Shown here piece after piece: positions 23,201 through 37,824 of a DNA stretch of 64,000 bases. A program made the translations under genes and the position numbers. The notes beneath the pieces are model-generated. The model saw nothing but the letters and a program-made list of their open reading frames with translations. It was not told where the DNA came from and ran no database searches. Source of the stretch: Stomoxys calcitrans (lineage: Eukaryota; Arthropoda; Insecta; Diptera; Muscidae). The DNA is taken from NCBI RefSeq assembly GCF_963082655.1, contig NC_081553.1, forward strand, positions 60,271,071 through 60,335,070, read 5' to 3'. Positions within the stretch are counted from its first letter, which is position 1; the number at the start of each line of letters is the position of its first letter.

Positions 23201-26200
23201 TTTCGATTTCTAATGGATTTTCAGTGAAATTTTTAATTTTTTGATGGAGTCAAGAATTAAGGCCCATTTCCCTCTAGGACGCATAGTTTAGGAGATACAG
23301 CCATTTTAAGTTTTCCAACCGAAATTTCGATTTCTAATGGATTTTCAGTGAAATTTTTAATTTTTTGATGGAGTCACGAATTAAGGCCCATTTCCCTCTA
23401 GGACGCATAGTTTAGGAGATACAGCCATTTTAAGTTTTCCAACCGAAATTTCGATTTCTAATGGATTTTCAGTGAAATTTTTAATTATTTGATGGAGTCA
23501 CGAATTAAGGCCCATTTCCCTCTAGGACGCATAGTTTAGGAGATACAGCCATTTTAAGTTTTCCAACCGAAATTTCTAATGGATTTTCAGTGAAATTTTT
23601 AATTTTTTGATGGAGTCACGAATTAAGGCCCATTTCCCTCTAGGACGCATAGTTTAGGAGATACAGCCATTTTAAGTTTTCCAACCGAAATTTCGATTTC
23701 TAATGGATTTTCATTGAAATTTTTAATTTTTTGATGGAGTCACGAATTAAGGCCCATTTCCCTCTAGGACGCATAGTTTAGGAGATACAGCCATTTTAAA
23801 TTTTACAACCGAAATTTCGATTTCTATTGGATTTTCAATGAAATTTTAAATTTTTTGATGGAGTCACGAATTAAGGCCCATTTCCCTCTAGGACGCATAG
23901 TTTAGGAGATACAGCCATTTTAAGTTTTCCAACCGAAATTTCGATTTCTAATGGATTTTCAGTGAAATTTTTAATTTTTTGATGGAGTCACGAATTAAGG
24001 CCCATTTCCCTCTAGGACGCATAGTTTAGGAGATACAGCCATTTTAAATTTTACAACCGAAATTTCGATTTCTATTGGATTTTCAATGAAATTTTAAATT
24101 TTTTGATGGAGTCACGAATTAAGGCCCATTTCCCTCTAGGACGCATAGTTTAGAAGATACAGCCATTTTAAGTTTTCCAACCGAAATTTCGATTTCTAAT
24201 GGATTTTCAATGAAATTTTAAATTTTTTGATGGAGTCACGAATTAAGGCCCATTTCCCTCTAGGACGCATAGTTTAGGAGATACAACCATTTTAAGTTTT
24301 CCAACCGAAATTTCGATTTCTAATGGATTTTCAACGAAATTTTTAATTTTTTGATGGAGTCACGAATTAAGGTCCATTTCCCTCTAGGACGCATAGTTTA
24401 GGAAATACAGCCATTTTAAGTTTTCCAACCGAAATTTCGATTTCTAATGGATTTTCAATGAAATTTTAAATTTTTTGATGGAGTTACGAATTAAGGCCCA
24501 TTTCCCTCTAGGACGCATAGTTTAGGAGATACAGCCATTTTAAGTTTTCCAACCGAAATTTCGATTTCTAATGGATTTTCAGTGAAATTTTTAATTTTTT
24601 GATGGAGTCAAGAATTAAGGCCCATTTCCCTCTAGGACGCATAGTTTAGGAGATATAGCCATTTTAAGTTTTACAACCGAAATTTCGATTTCTAATGGAT
24701 TTTCAGTGAAATTTTTAATTTTTTGATGGAGTCACGAATTAAGGCCCATTTCCCTCTAGGACGCATAGTTTAGGAGATACAGCCATTTTAAGTTTTCCAA
24801 CCGAAATTTCGATTTCTAATGGATTTTCAATGAAATTTTAAATTTTTTGATGGAGTCACGAATTAAGGCCCATTTCCCTCTAGGACGCATAGTTTAGGAG
24901 ATACAGCCATTTTAAGTTTTCCAACCGAAATTTCGATTCCTAATGGATTTTCAGTGAAATTTTTAATTTTTTGATGGAGTCACGAATTAAGGCCCATTTC
25001 CCTCTAGGACGCATAGTTTAGGAGATACAGCCATTTTAAGTTTTCCAACCGAAATTTCGATTTCTAATGGATTTTCAATGAAATTTTAAATTTTTTGATG
25101 GAGTCACGAATTAAGGCCCATTTCCCTCTAGGACGCATAGTTTAGGAGATACAGCCATTTTAAGTTTTCCAACCGAAATTTCGATTTCTAATGGATTTTC
25201 AATGAAATTTTAAATTTTTTGATGGAGTCACGAATTAAGGCCCATTTCCCTCTAGGACGCATAGTTTAGGAGATACAGCCATTTTAAGTTTTCCAACCGA
25301 ATTTCGATTTCTAATGGATTTTCAGTGAAATTTTAAATTTTTTGATGGAGTCACGAATTAAGGCCCATTTCCCTCTAGGACGCATAGTTTAGGAGATACA
25401 GCCATTTTAAGTTTTCCAACCGAAATTTCGATTTCTAATGGATTTTCAGTGAAATTTTTAATTTTTTGATGGAGTCACGAATTAAGGCCCATTTCCCTCT
25501 AGGACGCATAGTTTAGGAGATACAGCCATTTTAAGTTTTCCAACCGAATTTCGATTTCTAATGGATTTTCAGTGAAATTTTTAATTTTTTGATGGAGTCA
25601 CGAATTAAGGCCCATTTCCCTCTAGGACGCATAGTTTAGGAGATACAGCCATTTTAAGTTTTCCAACCGAAATTTCGATTTCTAATGGATTTTCAGTGAA
25701 ATTTTTAATTTTTTGATGGAGTCACGAATTAAGGCCCATTTCCCTCTAGGACGCATAGTTTAGGAGATACAGCCATTTTAAGTTTTACAACCGAATTTCG
25801 ATTTCTAATGGATTTTCAGTGAAATTTTTAATTTTTTGATGGAGTCACGAATTAAGGCCCATTTCCCTCTAGGACGCATAGTTTAGGAGATACAGCCATT
25901 TTAAGTTTTCCAACCGAAATTTCGATTTCTAATGGATTTTCAATGAAATTTTAAATTTTTTGATGGAGTCACGAATTAAGGCCCATTTCCCTCTAGGACG
26001 CATAGTTTAGGAGATACAGCCATTTTAAGTTTTCCAACCGAAATTTCGATTCCTAATGGATTTTCATTGAAATTTTTAATTTTTTGATGGAGTCACGAAT
26101 TAAGGCCCATTTCCCTCTAGGACGCATAGTTTAGAAGATACAGCCATTTTAATTTTTCCAACCGAAATTTCGATTTCTAATGGATTTTCAATGAAATTTT

Positions 26201-27392
26201 TAATTTTTTGATGGAGTCACGAATTAAGGCCCATTTCCCTCTAGGACGCATAGTTTAGGAGATACAGCCATTTTAAGTTTTCCAACCGAAATTTCGATTT
26301 CTAATGGATTTTCAGTGACATTTTTAACTTTTTGATGGAGTCACGAATTAAGGCCCATTTCCCTCTAGGACGCATAGTTTAGGAGATACAGCCATTTTAC
26401 GTTTTCCAACCGAAATTTCGATTTCTAATGGATTTTCAATGAAATTTTAAATTTTTTGATGGAGTCACGAATTAAGGCCCATTTCCCTCTAGGACGCATA
26501 GTTTAGGAGATACAGCCATTTTAAGTTTTCCAACCGAAATTTCGATTTCTAATGGATTTTCAATGAAATTTTAAATTTTTTTTTTTGGAGTCACGAATTA
26601 AGGCCCATTTCCCTCTAGGACGCATAGTTTAGGAGATACAGCCATTTTAAGTTTTCCAACCGAAATTTCGATTTCTAATGGATTTTCAATGACATTTTTA
26701 ATTTTTTGATGAAGTCACGAATTAAGGCCCATTTCCCTCTAAGACGCATAGTTTAGGAGATACAGCCATTTTAAGTTTTCCAACCGAAATTTCGATTTCT
26801 AATGGATTTTCAATGAAATTTTTAATTTTTTGATGGAGTCACGAATTAAGGCCCATTTCCCTCTAGGACGCATAGTTTAGGAGATACAGCCATTTTAAGT
26901 TTTCCAACTGAAATTTCGATTTCTAATGGATTTTCAATGAAATTTTTAATTTTTTGATGGAGTCACGAATTAAGGCCCATTTCCCTCTAGGACGCATAGT
27001 TTAGGAGATACAGCCATTTTAAGTTTTCCAACCGAAATTTCGAAATTTTTAATTTTTTGATGGAGTCATGAATTAAGGCCCATTTCCCTCTAGGACGCAT
27101 AGTTTAGGAGATACAGCCATTTTAAGTTTTACAACCGAAATTTCGATTTCTAATGGATTTTCAGTGAAATTTTTAATTTTTTGATGGAGTCACGAATGAA
27201 GGCCCATTTCCCTCTAGGACGCATAGTTTAGGAGATACAGCCATTTTAAGTTTTCCAACCGAAATTTCGATTTCTAATGGATTTTCAGTGAAATTTTTAA
27301 ATTTTTGATGGAGTCAAGAATTAAGGCCCATTTCCCTCTAGGACGCATAGTTTAGGAGATACAGCCATTTTAAGTTTTCCAACCGAAATTTC

Positions 27393-30300
27393 GATTTTGA
27401 TGGACTCACGAATTAAGGCCCATTTCCCTCTAGGACGCATAGTTTAGGAGATACAGCCATTTTAAGTTTTCCAACCGAAATTTCGATTTCTAATGGACTC
27501 TCAATGAAATTTTTAATTTTTTGATGGAGTCACGAATTAAGGCCCATTTCCCTCTTGGACGCATAGTTTAGGAAATACAGCAATTTTAAGTTTTTCAACC
27601 GAAATTTCGATTTCTAATGGATTTTCAATGAAATTTTTAATGTTTTGATGGAGTCACGAATTAAGGCCCATTTCGCTCTAGGACGCATAGTTTAGGAGAT
27701 ACAGCCATTTTAAGTTTTCCAACTGAAATTTCGATTTTTATTGGATTTTCAATGAAATTTTTAATTTTTTGATGGAGTCACGAATTAAGGCCCATTTCCC
27801 TCTAGGACGCATAGTTTAGGAGATACAGCCATTTTAAGTTTTCCAACCGAAATTTCGATTTTGATGGAGTCACGAATTAAGGCCCATTTCCTTCTAGGAC
27901 GCATAGTTTAGGAGATACAGCCATTTTAAGTTTTCCAACCGAAATTTCGATTTCTAATGGACTCTCAATAAATTTTTTAAATTTTTGATGGAGTCACGAA
28001 TTAAGGCCCATTTCCCTCTAGGACGCATAGTTTAGGAGATACAGCCATTTTAAGTTTTCCAACCGAAATTTCGATTTCTAACGCATTTTCAGTGAAATTT
28101 TTAATTTTTTGATGGAGTCACGAATTAAGGCCCATTTCGCTCTAGGACGCATAGTTTAGGAGATACAGCCATTTTAAGTTTTCCAGCCGAAATTTCGATT
28201 TTTATTGGATTTTCAGTGAAATTTTTAATTTTTTGATGGAGTTACGAATTAAGGCCCATTTCCCTCTAGGACGCATAGTTTAGGAGATACAGCCATTTTA
28301 AGTTTTCCAACCGAAATTTCGATTTCTAATGGATTTTCAATGAAATTTTTAATTTTTTGATGGAGTCACGAATTATGGCCCATCTAGGACGCATAGTTTA
28401 GGAGATACAGCCATTTTAAGTTTTCCAACCAAAATTTCGATTTTGATGGAGTCACGAATTAAGGCCCATTTCCCTCTAGGACGCATAGTTTAGGAGATAC
28501 AGCCATTTTAAGTTTTCCAACCAAAATTTCGATTTTGATGGAGTCACGAATTAAGGCCCATTTCCTTCTAGGACGCATAGTTTAGGAGATACAGCCATTT
28601 TAAGTTTTCCAACCGAAATTTCGATTTCTAATGGACTCTCAATAAATTTTTTAAATTTTTGATGGAGTCACGAATTAAGGCCCATTTCCCTCTAGGACGC
28701 ATAGTTTAGGAGATACAGCCATTTTAAGTTTTCCAACCGAAATTTCGATTTCTAATGGATTTTCAATGAAATTTTTAATTTTTTGATGGAGTCACGAATT
28801 AAGGCCCATTTCCCTCTAGGACGCATAGTTTCGGAGATACAGCCATTTTAAGTTTTTCAACCGAAATTTCGATTTCTAATGGATTTCCAATGAAATTTTT
28901 AATTTTTTGATGGAGTCACGAATTAAGGCCCATTTCCCTCTAGGACGCATAGTTTAGGAGATACAGCCATTTTAAGTTTTCCAACCGAAATTTCGATTTC
29001 TAATGGATTTTCAATGAAATTTTTAATTTTTTGATGGAGTCACGAATTAAGGCCCATTTCCTTCTAGGACGCATAGTTTAGGAGATACAGCCATTTTAAG
29101 TTTTCCAACCGAAATTTCGATTTCTAATGGATTTTCAATGAAATTTTTAATTTTTTGATGGAGTCACGAATTAAGGCCCATTTCCCTCTAGGACGCATAG
29201 TTTAGGAGATACAGCCATTTTAAGTTTTCCAACCGAAATTTCGATTTCTAATGGATTTTCAATGAAATTTTTAATTTTTTGATGGAGTCACGAATTAAGG
29301 CCCATTTCCCTCTAGGACGCATAGTTTAGGAGATACGGCCATTTTAAGTTTTCCAACCGAAATTTCGGTTTCTATTGGATTTTCAATGAAATTTTTAATT
29401 TTTTGATGGAGTCACGAATTAAGGCCCATTTCCTTCTAGGACGCATAGTTTAGGAGATACAGCCATTTTAAGTTTTCCAACCGAAATTTCGATTTCTAAT
29501 GGATTTTCAATGAAATTTTTAATTTTTTGATGGAGTCACGAATTAAGGCCCATTTCCCTCTAGGACGCATAGTTTAGGAGATACAGCCATTTTAAGTTTT
29601 CCAACCGAAATTTCGATTTCTAATGGATTTTCAATGAAATTTTTAATTTTTTGATGGAGTCACGAATTAAGGCCCATTTCCCTCTAGGACGCATAGTTTA
29701 GGAGATACGGCCATTTTAAGTTTTCCAACCGAAATTTCGGTTTCTATTGGATTTTCAATGAAATTTTTAATTTTTTGATGGAGTCACGAATGAAGGCCCA
29801 TTTCGCTCTAGGACGCATAGTTTAGGAGATACAGCCATTTTAGGCTTTCCAACTGAAATTTCAATTTTTATTGGATTTTCAATGAAATTTTTAATTTTTT
29901 GATGGAGTCACGAATTAAGGCCCATTTCCCTCTAGGACGCATAGTTTAGGAGATACAGCCATTTTAAGTTTTCCAACTGAAATTTCGATTTTTATTGGAT
30001 TTTCAATGAAATTTTTAATTTTTTGATGGAGTCACGAATTAAGGCCCATTTCCTTCTAGGACGCATAGTTTAGGAGATACAGCCATTTTAAGTTTTCCAA
30101 CCGAAATTTCGATTTCTAATGGATTTTCAATGAAATTTTTAATTTTTTGATGGAGTCACGAATTAAGGCCCATTTCCCTCTAGGACGCATAGTTTAGGAT
30201 ACAGCCATTTTAAGTTTTCCAACCGAAATTTCGATTTCTAATGGATTTTCAATGAAATTTTTAATTTTTTGATGGAATCACGAATTAAGGCCCATTTCCC

Positions 30301-33300
30301 TCTAGGACGCATAGTTTAGGAGATACAGCCATTTTAAGTTTTCCAACTGAAATTTCGATTTCTAATGGATTTTCAATGAAATTTTTAATTTTTTGATGGA
30401 GTCACGAATTAAGGCCCATTTCCCTCTAGGACGCATAGTTTAGGAGATACAGCCATTTTAAGTTTTCCAACCGAAATTTAATGGATTTTCTAATGGATTT
30501 TCAATGAAATTTTTAATTTTTTGATGGAGTCACGAATTAAGGCCCATTTCCCTCTAGGACGCATAGTTTAGGAAATACAGCCATTTTAAGTTTTCCAACC
30601 GAAATTTCGGTTTCTATTGGATTTTCAATGAAATTTTTAATTTTTTGATGGAGTCACGAATTAAAGCCCATTTCCCTCTAGGACGCATAGTTTAGGAGAT
30701 ACAGCCATTTTAAGTTTTCCAACCGAAATTTCGATTTCTAATGGACTCTCAATAAAATTTTTAATTTTTTGATGGAGTCACGAATTAAAGCCCATTTCCC
30801 TCTAGGACGCATAGTTTAGGAGATACAGCCATTTTAAGTTTTCCAACCGAAATTTCGATTTCTAATGGATTTTCAATGAAATTTTTAATTTTTTGATGGA
30901 GTCACGAATTAAGGCCCATTTCCCTCTAGGACGCATAGATACAGCCATTTTAAGTTTTCCAACCGAAATTTCGATTTTTATTGGATTTTCAGTGAATTTT
31001 TAATTTTTTGATGGAGTCACGAATTAAGGCCCATTTCCCTCTAGGACGCATAGTTTAGGAGATACAGCCATTTTAAGTTTTCCAACCGAAATTTCGATTT
31101 CTAATGGATTTTCAATGAAATTTTTAATTTTTTGATGGAGTCACGAATTAAGGCCCATTTCCCTCTAGGACGAATAGTTTAGGAGATACAGCCATTTTAA
31201 GTTTTCCAACCAAAATTTCGATTTCTAATGGATTTTCAATGAAATTTTTAATTTTTTGATGGAGTCACGAATTAAGGCCCATTTCCCTCTAGGACGCATA
31301 GTTTAGGAGATACAGCCATTTTAAGTTTTCCAACCGAAATTTCGATTTTTATTGGATTTTCAATAATATTTTTAATTTTTTGATGGAGTCACGAATTAAG
31401 GCCCATTTCCCTCTAGGACGCATAGTTTAGGAGATACAGCCATTTTAAGTTTTCCAACTGAAATTTCGATTTCTAATGGATTTTCAATGAAATTTTTAAT
31501 TTTTTGATGGAGTCACGAATTAAGGCCCATTTCCCTCTAGGACGCATAGTTTAGGAGATACAGCCATTTTAAGTTTTCCAACCGAAATTTCGATTTCTAT
31601 TGGATTTTCAATGAAATTTTTAATTTTTTGATGGAGTCACAAATTAAGGCCCATTTCCCTCTAGGACGCATAGTTTAGGAGATACAGCCATTTTAAGTTT
31701 TCCAACCAAAATTTCGATTTTGATGGAGTCACGAATTAAGGCCCATTTCGCTCTAGAACGCATAGTTTAGGAGATACAGCCATTTTAAGTTTTCCTACCG
31801 AAATTTCGATTTCTAATGGATTTTCAGTGAAATTTTTAATTTTTTGATGGAGTCACGAATTAAGGCCCATTTCCCTCTAGGACGCATAGTTTAGGAGATA
31901 CAGCCATTTTAAGTTTTCCAACTGAAATTTCGATTTCTAATGGATTTTCAATGAAATTTTTAATTTTTTGATGGAGTCCATTTCGCTCTAGGACGCATAG
32001 TTTAGGAGATACAGCCATTTTAAGTTTTCCAACTGAAATTTCGATTTTTATTGGATTTTCAAAGAAATTTTTAATTTTTTGATGGAGTCACGAATTAAGG
32101 CCCATTTCCCTCTAGGACGCATAGTTTAGGAGATACAGCCATTTTAAGTTTTCCAACCGAAATTTCGATTTCTAATGGACTCTCAATGAAATTTTTAATT
32201 TTTTGATGGAGTCACGAATTAAGGCCCATTTCCCTCTTGGACGCATAGTTTAGGAAATACAGCAATTTTAAGTTTTTCAACCGAAATTTCGATTTCTAAT
32301 GGATTTTCAATGAAATTTTTAATGTTTTGATGGAGTCACGAATTAAGGCCCATTTCGCTCTAGGACGCATAGTTTAGGAGATACAGCCATTTTAAGTTTT
32401 CCAACTGAAATTTCGATTTTTATTGGATTTTCAATGAAATTTTTAATTTTTTGATGGAGTCACGAATTAAGGCTCATTTCCCTCTAGGACGCATAGTTTA
32501 GGAGATACAGCCATTTAAAGTTTTCCAACCGAAATTTCGATTTCTAATGGATTTTCAATGAAATTTTTAATTTTTTGATGGAGTCACGAATTAAGGCCCA
32601 TTTCGCTCTAGGACGCATAGTTTAGGAGATACAGCCATTTTAAGTTTTCCAACCGAAATTTCGATTTCTAATGGATTTTCAGTGAAATTTTTAATTTTTT
32701 GATGGAGTCACGAATTAAGGCCCATTTCCCTCTAGGACGCATAGTTTAGGAGATACAGCCATTTTAAGTTTTCCAACTGGAATTTCGATTTTTATTGGAT
32801 TTTCATTGAAATTTTTAATTTTTTGATGGAGTCACGAATTAAGGCCCATTTCCCTCTAGGACGCATAGTTTAGGAGATACAGCCATTTTAAGTTTTCCAA
32901 TTGAAATTTCGATTTTTATTGGATTTTCAATGAAATTTTTAATTTTTTGATGGAGTCACGAATTAAGGCCCATTTCCCCTTTAGGACGCATAGTTTAGGA
33001 GATACAGCCATTTTAAGTTTTCCAACCAAAATTTCGATTTCTAATGGATTTTCAATGAAATTTTTAATTTTTTGATGGAGTCACGAATTAAGGCCCATTT
33101 CGCTCTAGGACGCATAGTTTAGGAGATACAGCCATTTAAAGTTTTCCAACCGAAATTTCGATTTCTAATGGATTTTCAATGAAATTTTTAATTTTTTGAT
33201 GGAGTCACGAATTAAGGCCCATTTCGCTCTAGGACGCATAGTTTAGGAGATACAGCCATTTTAAGTTTTCCAACTGAAATTTCGATTTTTATTGGATTTT

Positions 33301-36060
33301 CATTGAAATTTTTAATTTTTTGATGGAGTCACGAATTAAGGCCCATTTCCCTCTAGGACGCATAGTTTAGGAGATACAGCCATTTTAAGTTTTCCAACCA
33401 AAATTTCGATTTTGATGGAGTCACGAATTAAGGCCCATTTCCCTCTAGGACGCATAGTTTAGGAGATACAGCCATTTTAAGTTTTCCAACCGAAATTTCG
33501 ATTTCTAATGGACTCTCAATGAAATTTTTAATTTTTTGATGGAGTCACGAATTAAGGCCCATTTCCCTCTAGGACGCATAGTTTAGGAGATACAGCCATT
33601 TTAAGTTTTCCAACTGAAATTTCGATTTCTAATGGACTCTCAATGAAATTTTTAATTTTTTGATGGAGTCACGAATTAAGACCCATTTCCCTCTAGGACG
33701 CATAGTTTAGGAGATACAGCCATTTTAAGTTTTCCAACCGAAATTTCGATTTCTAATGGATTTTCCATGAAATTTTTAATTTTTTGATGGAGTCCATTTC
33801 GCTCTAGGACGCATAGTTTAGGAGATACAGCCATTTTAAGTTTTCCAACTGAAATTTCGATTTTTATTGGATTTTCAAAGAAATTTTTAATTTTTTGATG
33901 GAGTCACGAATTAAGGCCCATTTCCCTCTAGGACGCATAGTTTAGGAGATACAGCCATTTTAAGTTTTCCAACCGAAATTTCGATTTTGATGGACTCACG
34001 AATTAAGGCCCATTTCCCTCTAGGACGCATAGTTTAGGAGATACAGCCATTTTAAGTTTTCCAACCGAAATTTCGATTTCTAATGGACTCTCAATGAAAT
34101 TTTTAATTTTTTGATGGAGTCACGAATTAAGGCCCATTTCCCTCTTGGACGCATAGTTTAGGAAATACAGCAATTTTAAGTTTTTCAACCGAAATTTCGA
34201 TTTCTAATGGATTTTCAATGAAATTTTTAATGTTTTGATGGAGTCACGAATTAAGGCCCATTTCGCTCTAGGACGCATAGTTTAGGAGATACAGCCATTT
34301 TAAGTTTTCCAACCGAAATTTCGATTTCTAATGGATTTTCAATGAAATTTTTAATTTTTTGATGGAGTCACGAATTAAGGCCCATTTCCCTCTAGGACGC
34401 ATAGTTTAGGAGATACAGCCATTTTAAGTTTTCCAACTGAAATTTCGATTTTTATTGGATTTTCAATGAAATTTTTAATTTTTTGATGGAGTCACGAATT
34501 AAGGCCCATTTCCCTCTTGGACGCATAGTTTAGGAAATACAGCAATTTTAAGTTTTCCAACTGAAATTTCGATTTTTATTGGATTTTCAATGAAATTTTT
34601 AATTTTTTGATGGAGTCACGAATTAAGGCCCATTTCCCTCTAGGACGCATAGTTTAGGAGATACAGCAATTTTAAGTTTTTCAACCGAAATTTCGATTTC
34701 TAATGGATTTTCAATGAAATTTTTAATTTTTTGATGGAGTCACGAATTAAGGCCCATTTCCCTCTTGGACGCATAGTTTAGGAAATACAGCAATTTTAAG
34801 TTTTCCAACTGAAATTTCGATTTTTATTGGATTTTCAATGAAATTTTTAATTTTTTGATGGAGTCACGAATTAAGGCCCATTTCCCTCTAGGACGCATAG
34901 TTTAGGAGATACAGCCATTTTAAGTTTTCCAACCGAAATTTCGATTTCTAATGGACTCTCAATAAATTTTTTAAATTTTTGATGGAGTCACGAATTAAGG
35001 CCCATTTCCCTCTAGGACGCATAGTTTAGGAGATACAGCCATTTTAAGTTTTCCAACCGAAATTTCGATTTCTAACGCATTTTCAGTGAAATTTTTAATT
35101 TTTTGATGGAGTCACGAATTAAGGCCCATTTCGCTCTAGGACGCATAGTTTAGGAGATACAGCCATTTTAAGTTTTCCAGCCGAAATTTCGATTTTTATT
35201 GGATTTTCAGTGAAATTTTTAATTTTTTGATGGAGTTACGAATTAAGGCCCATTTCCCTCTAGGACGCATAGTTTAGGAGATACAGCCATTTTAAGTTTT
35301 CCAACCGAAATTTCGATTTCTAATGGATTTTCAATGAAATTTTTAATTTTTTGATGGAGTCACGAATTAAGGCCCATTTCCCTCTAGGACGCATAGTTTA
35401 GGAGATACAGCCATTTTAAGTTTTCCAACCGAAATTTCGATTTCTAATGGACTCTCAATGAAATTTTTAATTTTTTGATGGAGTCACGTATTAAGGCCCA
35501 TTTCCCTCTAGGACGCATAGTTTAGGAGATACAGCCATTTTCAGTTTTCCAACCGAAATTTCGATTTCTAATGGACTCTCAATGAAATTTTTAATTTTTG
35601 ATGGAGTCACGAATTAAGGCCCATTTCGCTCTAGGACGCATAGTTTAGGAGATACAGCCATTTTAAGTTTTCCAACCAAAATTTCGATTTCTAATGGACT
35701 CTCAATGAAATTTTTAATTTTTTGATGGAGTCACGAATTAAGGCCCATTTCCCTCTAGGACGCATAGTTTAGGAGATACAGCCATTTTAAGTTTTCCAAC
35801 CGAAATTTCGGTTTCTATTGGATTTTCAATGAAATTTTTAATTTTTGATGGAGTCACGAATTAAGGCCCATTTCCCTCTAGGACGCATAGTTTAGGAGAT
35901 ACAGCCATTTTAAGTTTTCCAACCAAAATTTCGATTTTGATGGAGTCACGAATTAAGGCCCATTTCCTTCTAGGACGCATAGTTTAGGAGATACAGCCAT
36001 TTTAAGTTTTCCAACCGAAATTTCGATTTCTAATGGACTCTCAATAAATTTTTTAAATTT
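27393..36060. repeat. Satellite zone with 91-bp short monomers and long-range duplicates
   Basis: In this zone several monomers lack about 33 bp, joining ATTTCGATTTTGATGGAG directly. Consecutive GATGGAG words at 28445 and 28536 give 91 bp. Other examples lie near 27395, 27860, 31720, 33410, 33985 and 35940. A second marker, CCTCTTGGACGC with ACAGCAATTTTAAG, occurs at 27551, 32233 and 34141, showing blocks copied over 4,682 and 1,908 bp. It also recurs at 34513 and 34761 at intervals of exactly 3 and 2 monomers. Confidence 0.82.
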
Positions 36061-37824
36061 TTGATGGAGTCACGAATTAAGGCCCATTTCCCTCTAGGAC
36101 GCATAGTTTAGGAGATACAGCCATTTTAAGTTTTCCAACCGAAATTTCGATTTCTAATGGATTTTCAATGAAATTTTTAATTTTTTGATGGAGTCACGAA
36201 TTAAGGCCCATTTCCTTCTAGGACGCATAGTTTAGGAGATACAGCCATTTTAAGTTTTCCAACCGAAATTTCGATTTCTAATGGATTTTCAATGAAATTT
36301 TTAATTTTTTGATGGAGTCACGAATTAAGGCCCATTTCCCTCTAGGACGCATAGTTTAGGAGATACAGCCATTTTAAGTTTTCCAACTGAAATTTCGATT
36401 TCTAATGGATTTTCAATGAAATTTTTAATTTTTTGATGGAGTCACGAATTAAGGCCCATTTCCCTCTAGGACGCATAGTTTAGGAGATACAGCCATTTTA
36501 AGTTTTCCAACCGAAATTTCGATTTCTAATGGATTTTCAATGAAATTTTTAATTTTTTGATGGAGTCACGAATTAAGGCCCATTTCCCTCTAGGACGCAT
36601 AGTTTAGGAGATACAGCCATTTTAAGTTTTCCAACCGAAATTTCGGTTTCTATTGGATTTTCAATGAAATTTTTAATTTTTTGATGGAGTCACGAATTAA
36701 AGCCCATTTCCCTCTAGGACGCATAGTTTAGGAGATACAGCCATTTTAAGTTTTCCAACCGAAATTTCGATTTCTAATGGACTCTCAATGAACGCATAGT
36801 TTAGTAAGTTTTCCAACCGAAATTTCGATTTCTAGTGGATTTTCAATGAAATTTTTAATTTTTTGATGGAGTCACGAATTAAGGCCCATTTCCCTCTAGG
36901 ACGAATAGTTTAGGAGATACAGCCATTTTAAGTTTTCCAACCGAAATTTCGATTTCTAGTGGATTTTCAATGAAATTTTTAATTTTTTGATGGAGTCACG
37001 AATTAAGGCCCATTTCCCTCTAGGACGCATAGTTTAGGAGATACAGCCATTTTAAGTTTTCCAACTGAAATTTCGATTTCTAATGGATTTTCAATGAAAT
37101 TTTTAATTTTTTGATGGAGTCACGAATTAAGGCCCATTTCCCTCTAGGACGCATAGTTTAGGAGATACAGCCATTTTAAGTTTTCCAACCGAAATTTCGA
37201 TTTCTATTGGATTTTCAATGAAATTTTTAATTTTTTGATGGAGTCACAAATTAAGGCCCATTTCCCTCTAGGACGCATAGTTTAGGAGATACAGCCATTT
37301 TAAGTTTTCCAACCGAAATTTGGATTTCTAATGGATTTTCAGTGAAATTTTTAATTTTTTGATGGAGTCACGAATTAAGGCCCATTTCCCTCTAGGACGC
37401 ATAGTTTAGGAGATACAGCCATTTTAAGTTTTTCAACCGAAATTTCGATTTCTATTGGATTTCAAATGAAATTTTAAATTTTTTGATGGAGTCACGAATT
37501 AAGGCCCATTTCCCTCTAGGACGCATAGTTTAGGAGATACAGCCATTTTATATTTTCCAACCGAAATTTCGATTTCTAATGGATTTTCAATGAAATTTTT
37601 AATTTTTTGATGGAGTCACGAATTAAGGCTCATTTCCCTCTAGGACGCATAGTTTAGGAGATACAGCCATTTTAAGTTTTCCAACCGAAATTTCGATTTC
37701 TAATGGACTCTCAATGAAATTTTTAATTTTTTGATGGAGTCACGAATTAAGGCCCATTTCCCTCTAGGACGCATAGTTTAGGAGATACAGCCATTTTAAG
37801 TTTCCCAACCGAAATTTCGATTTC

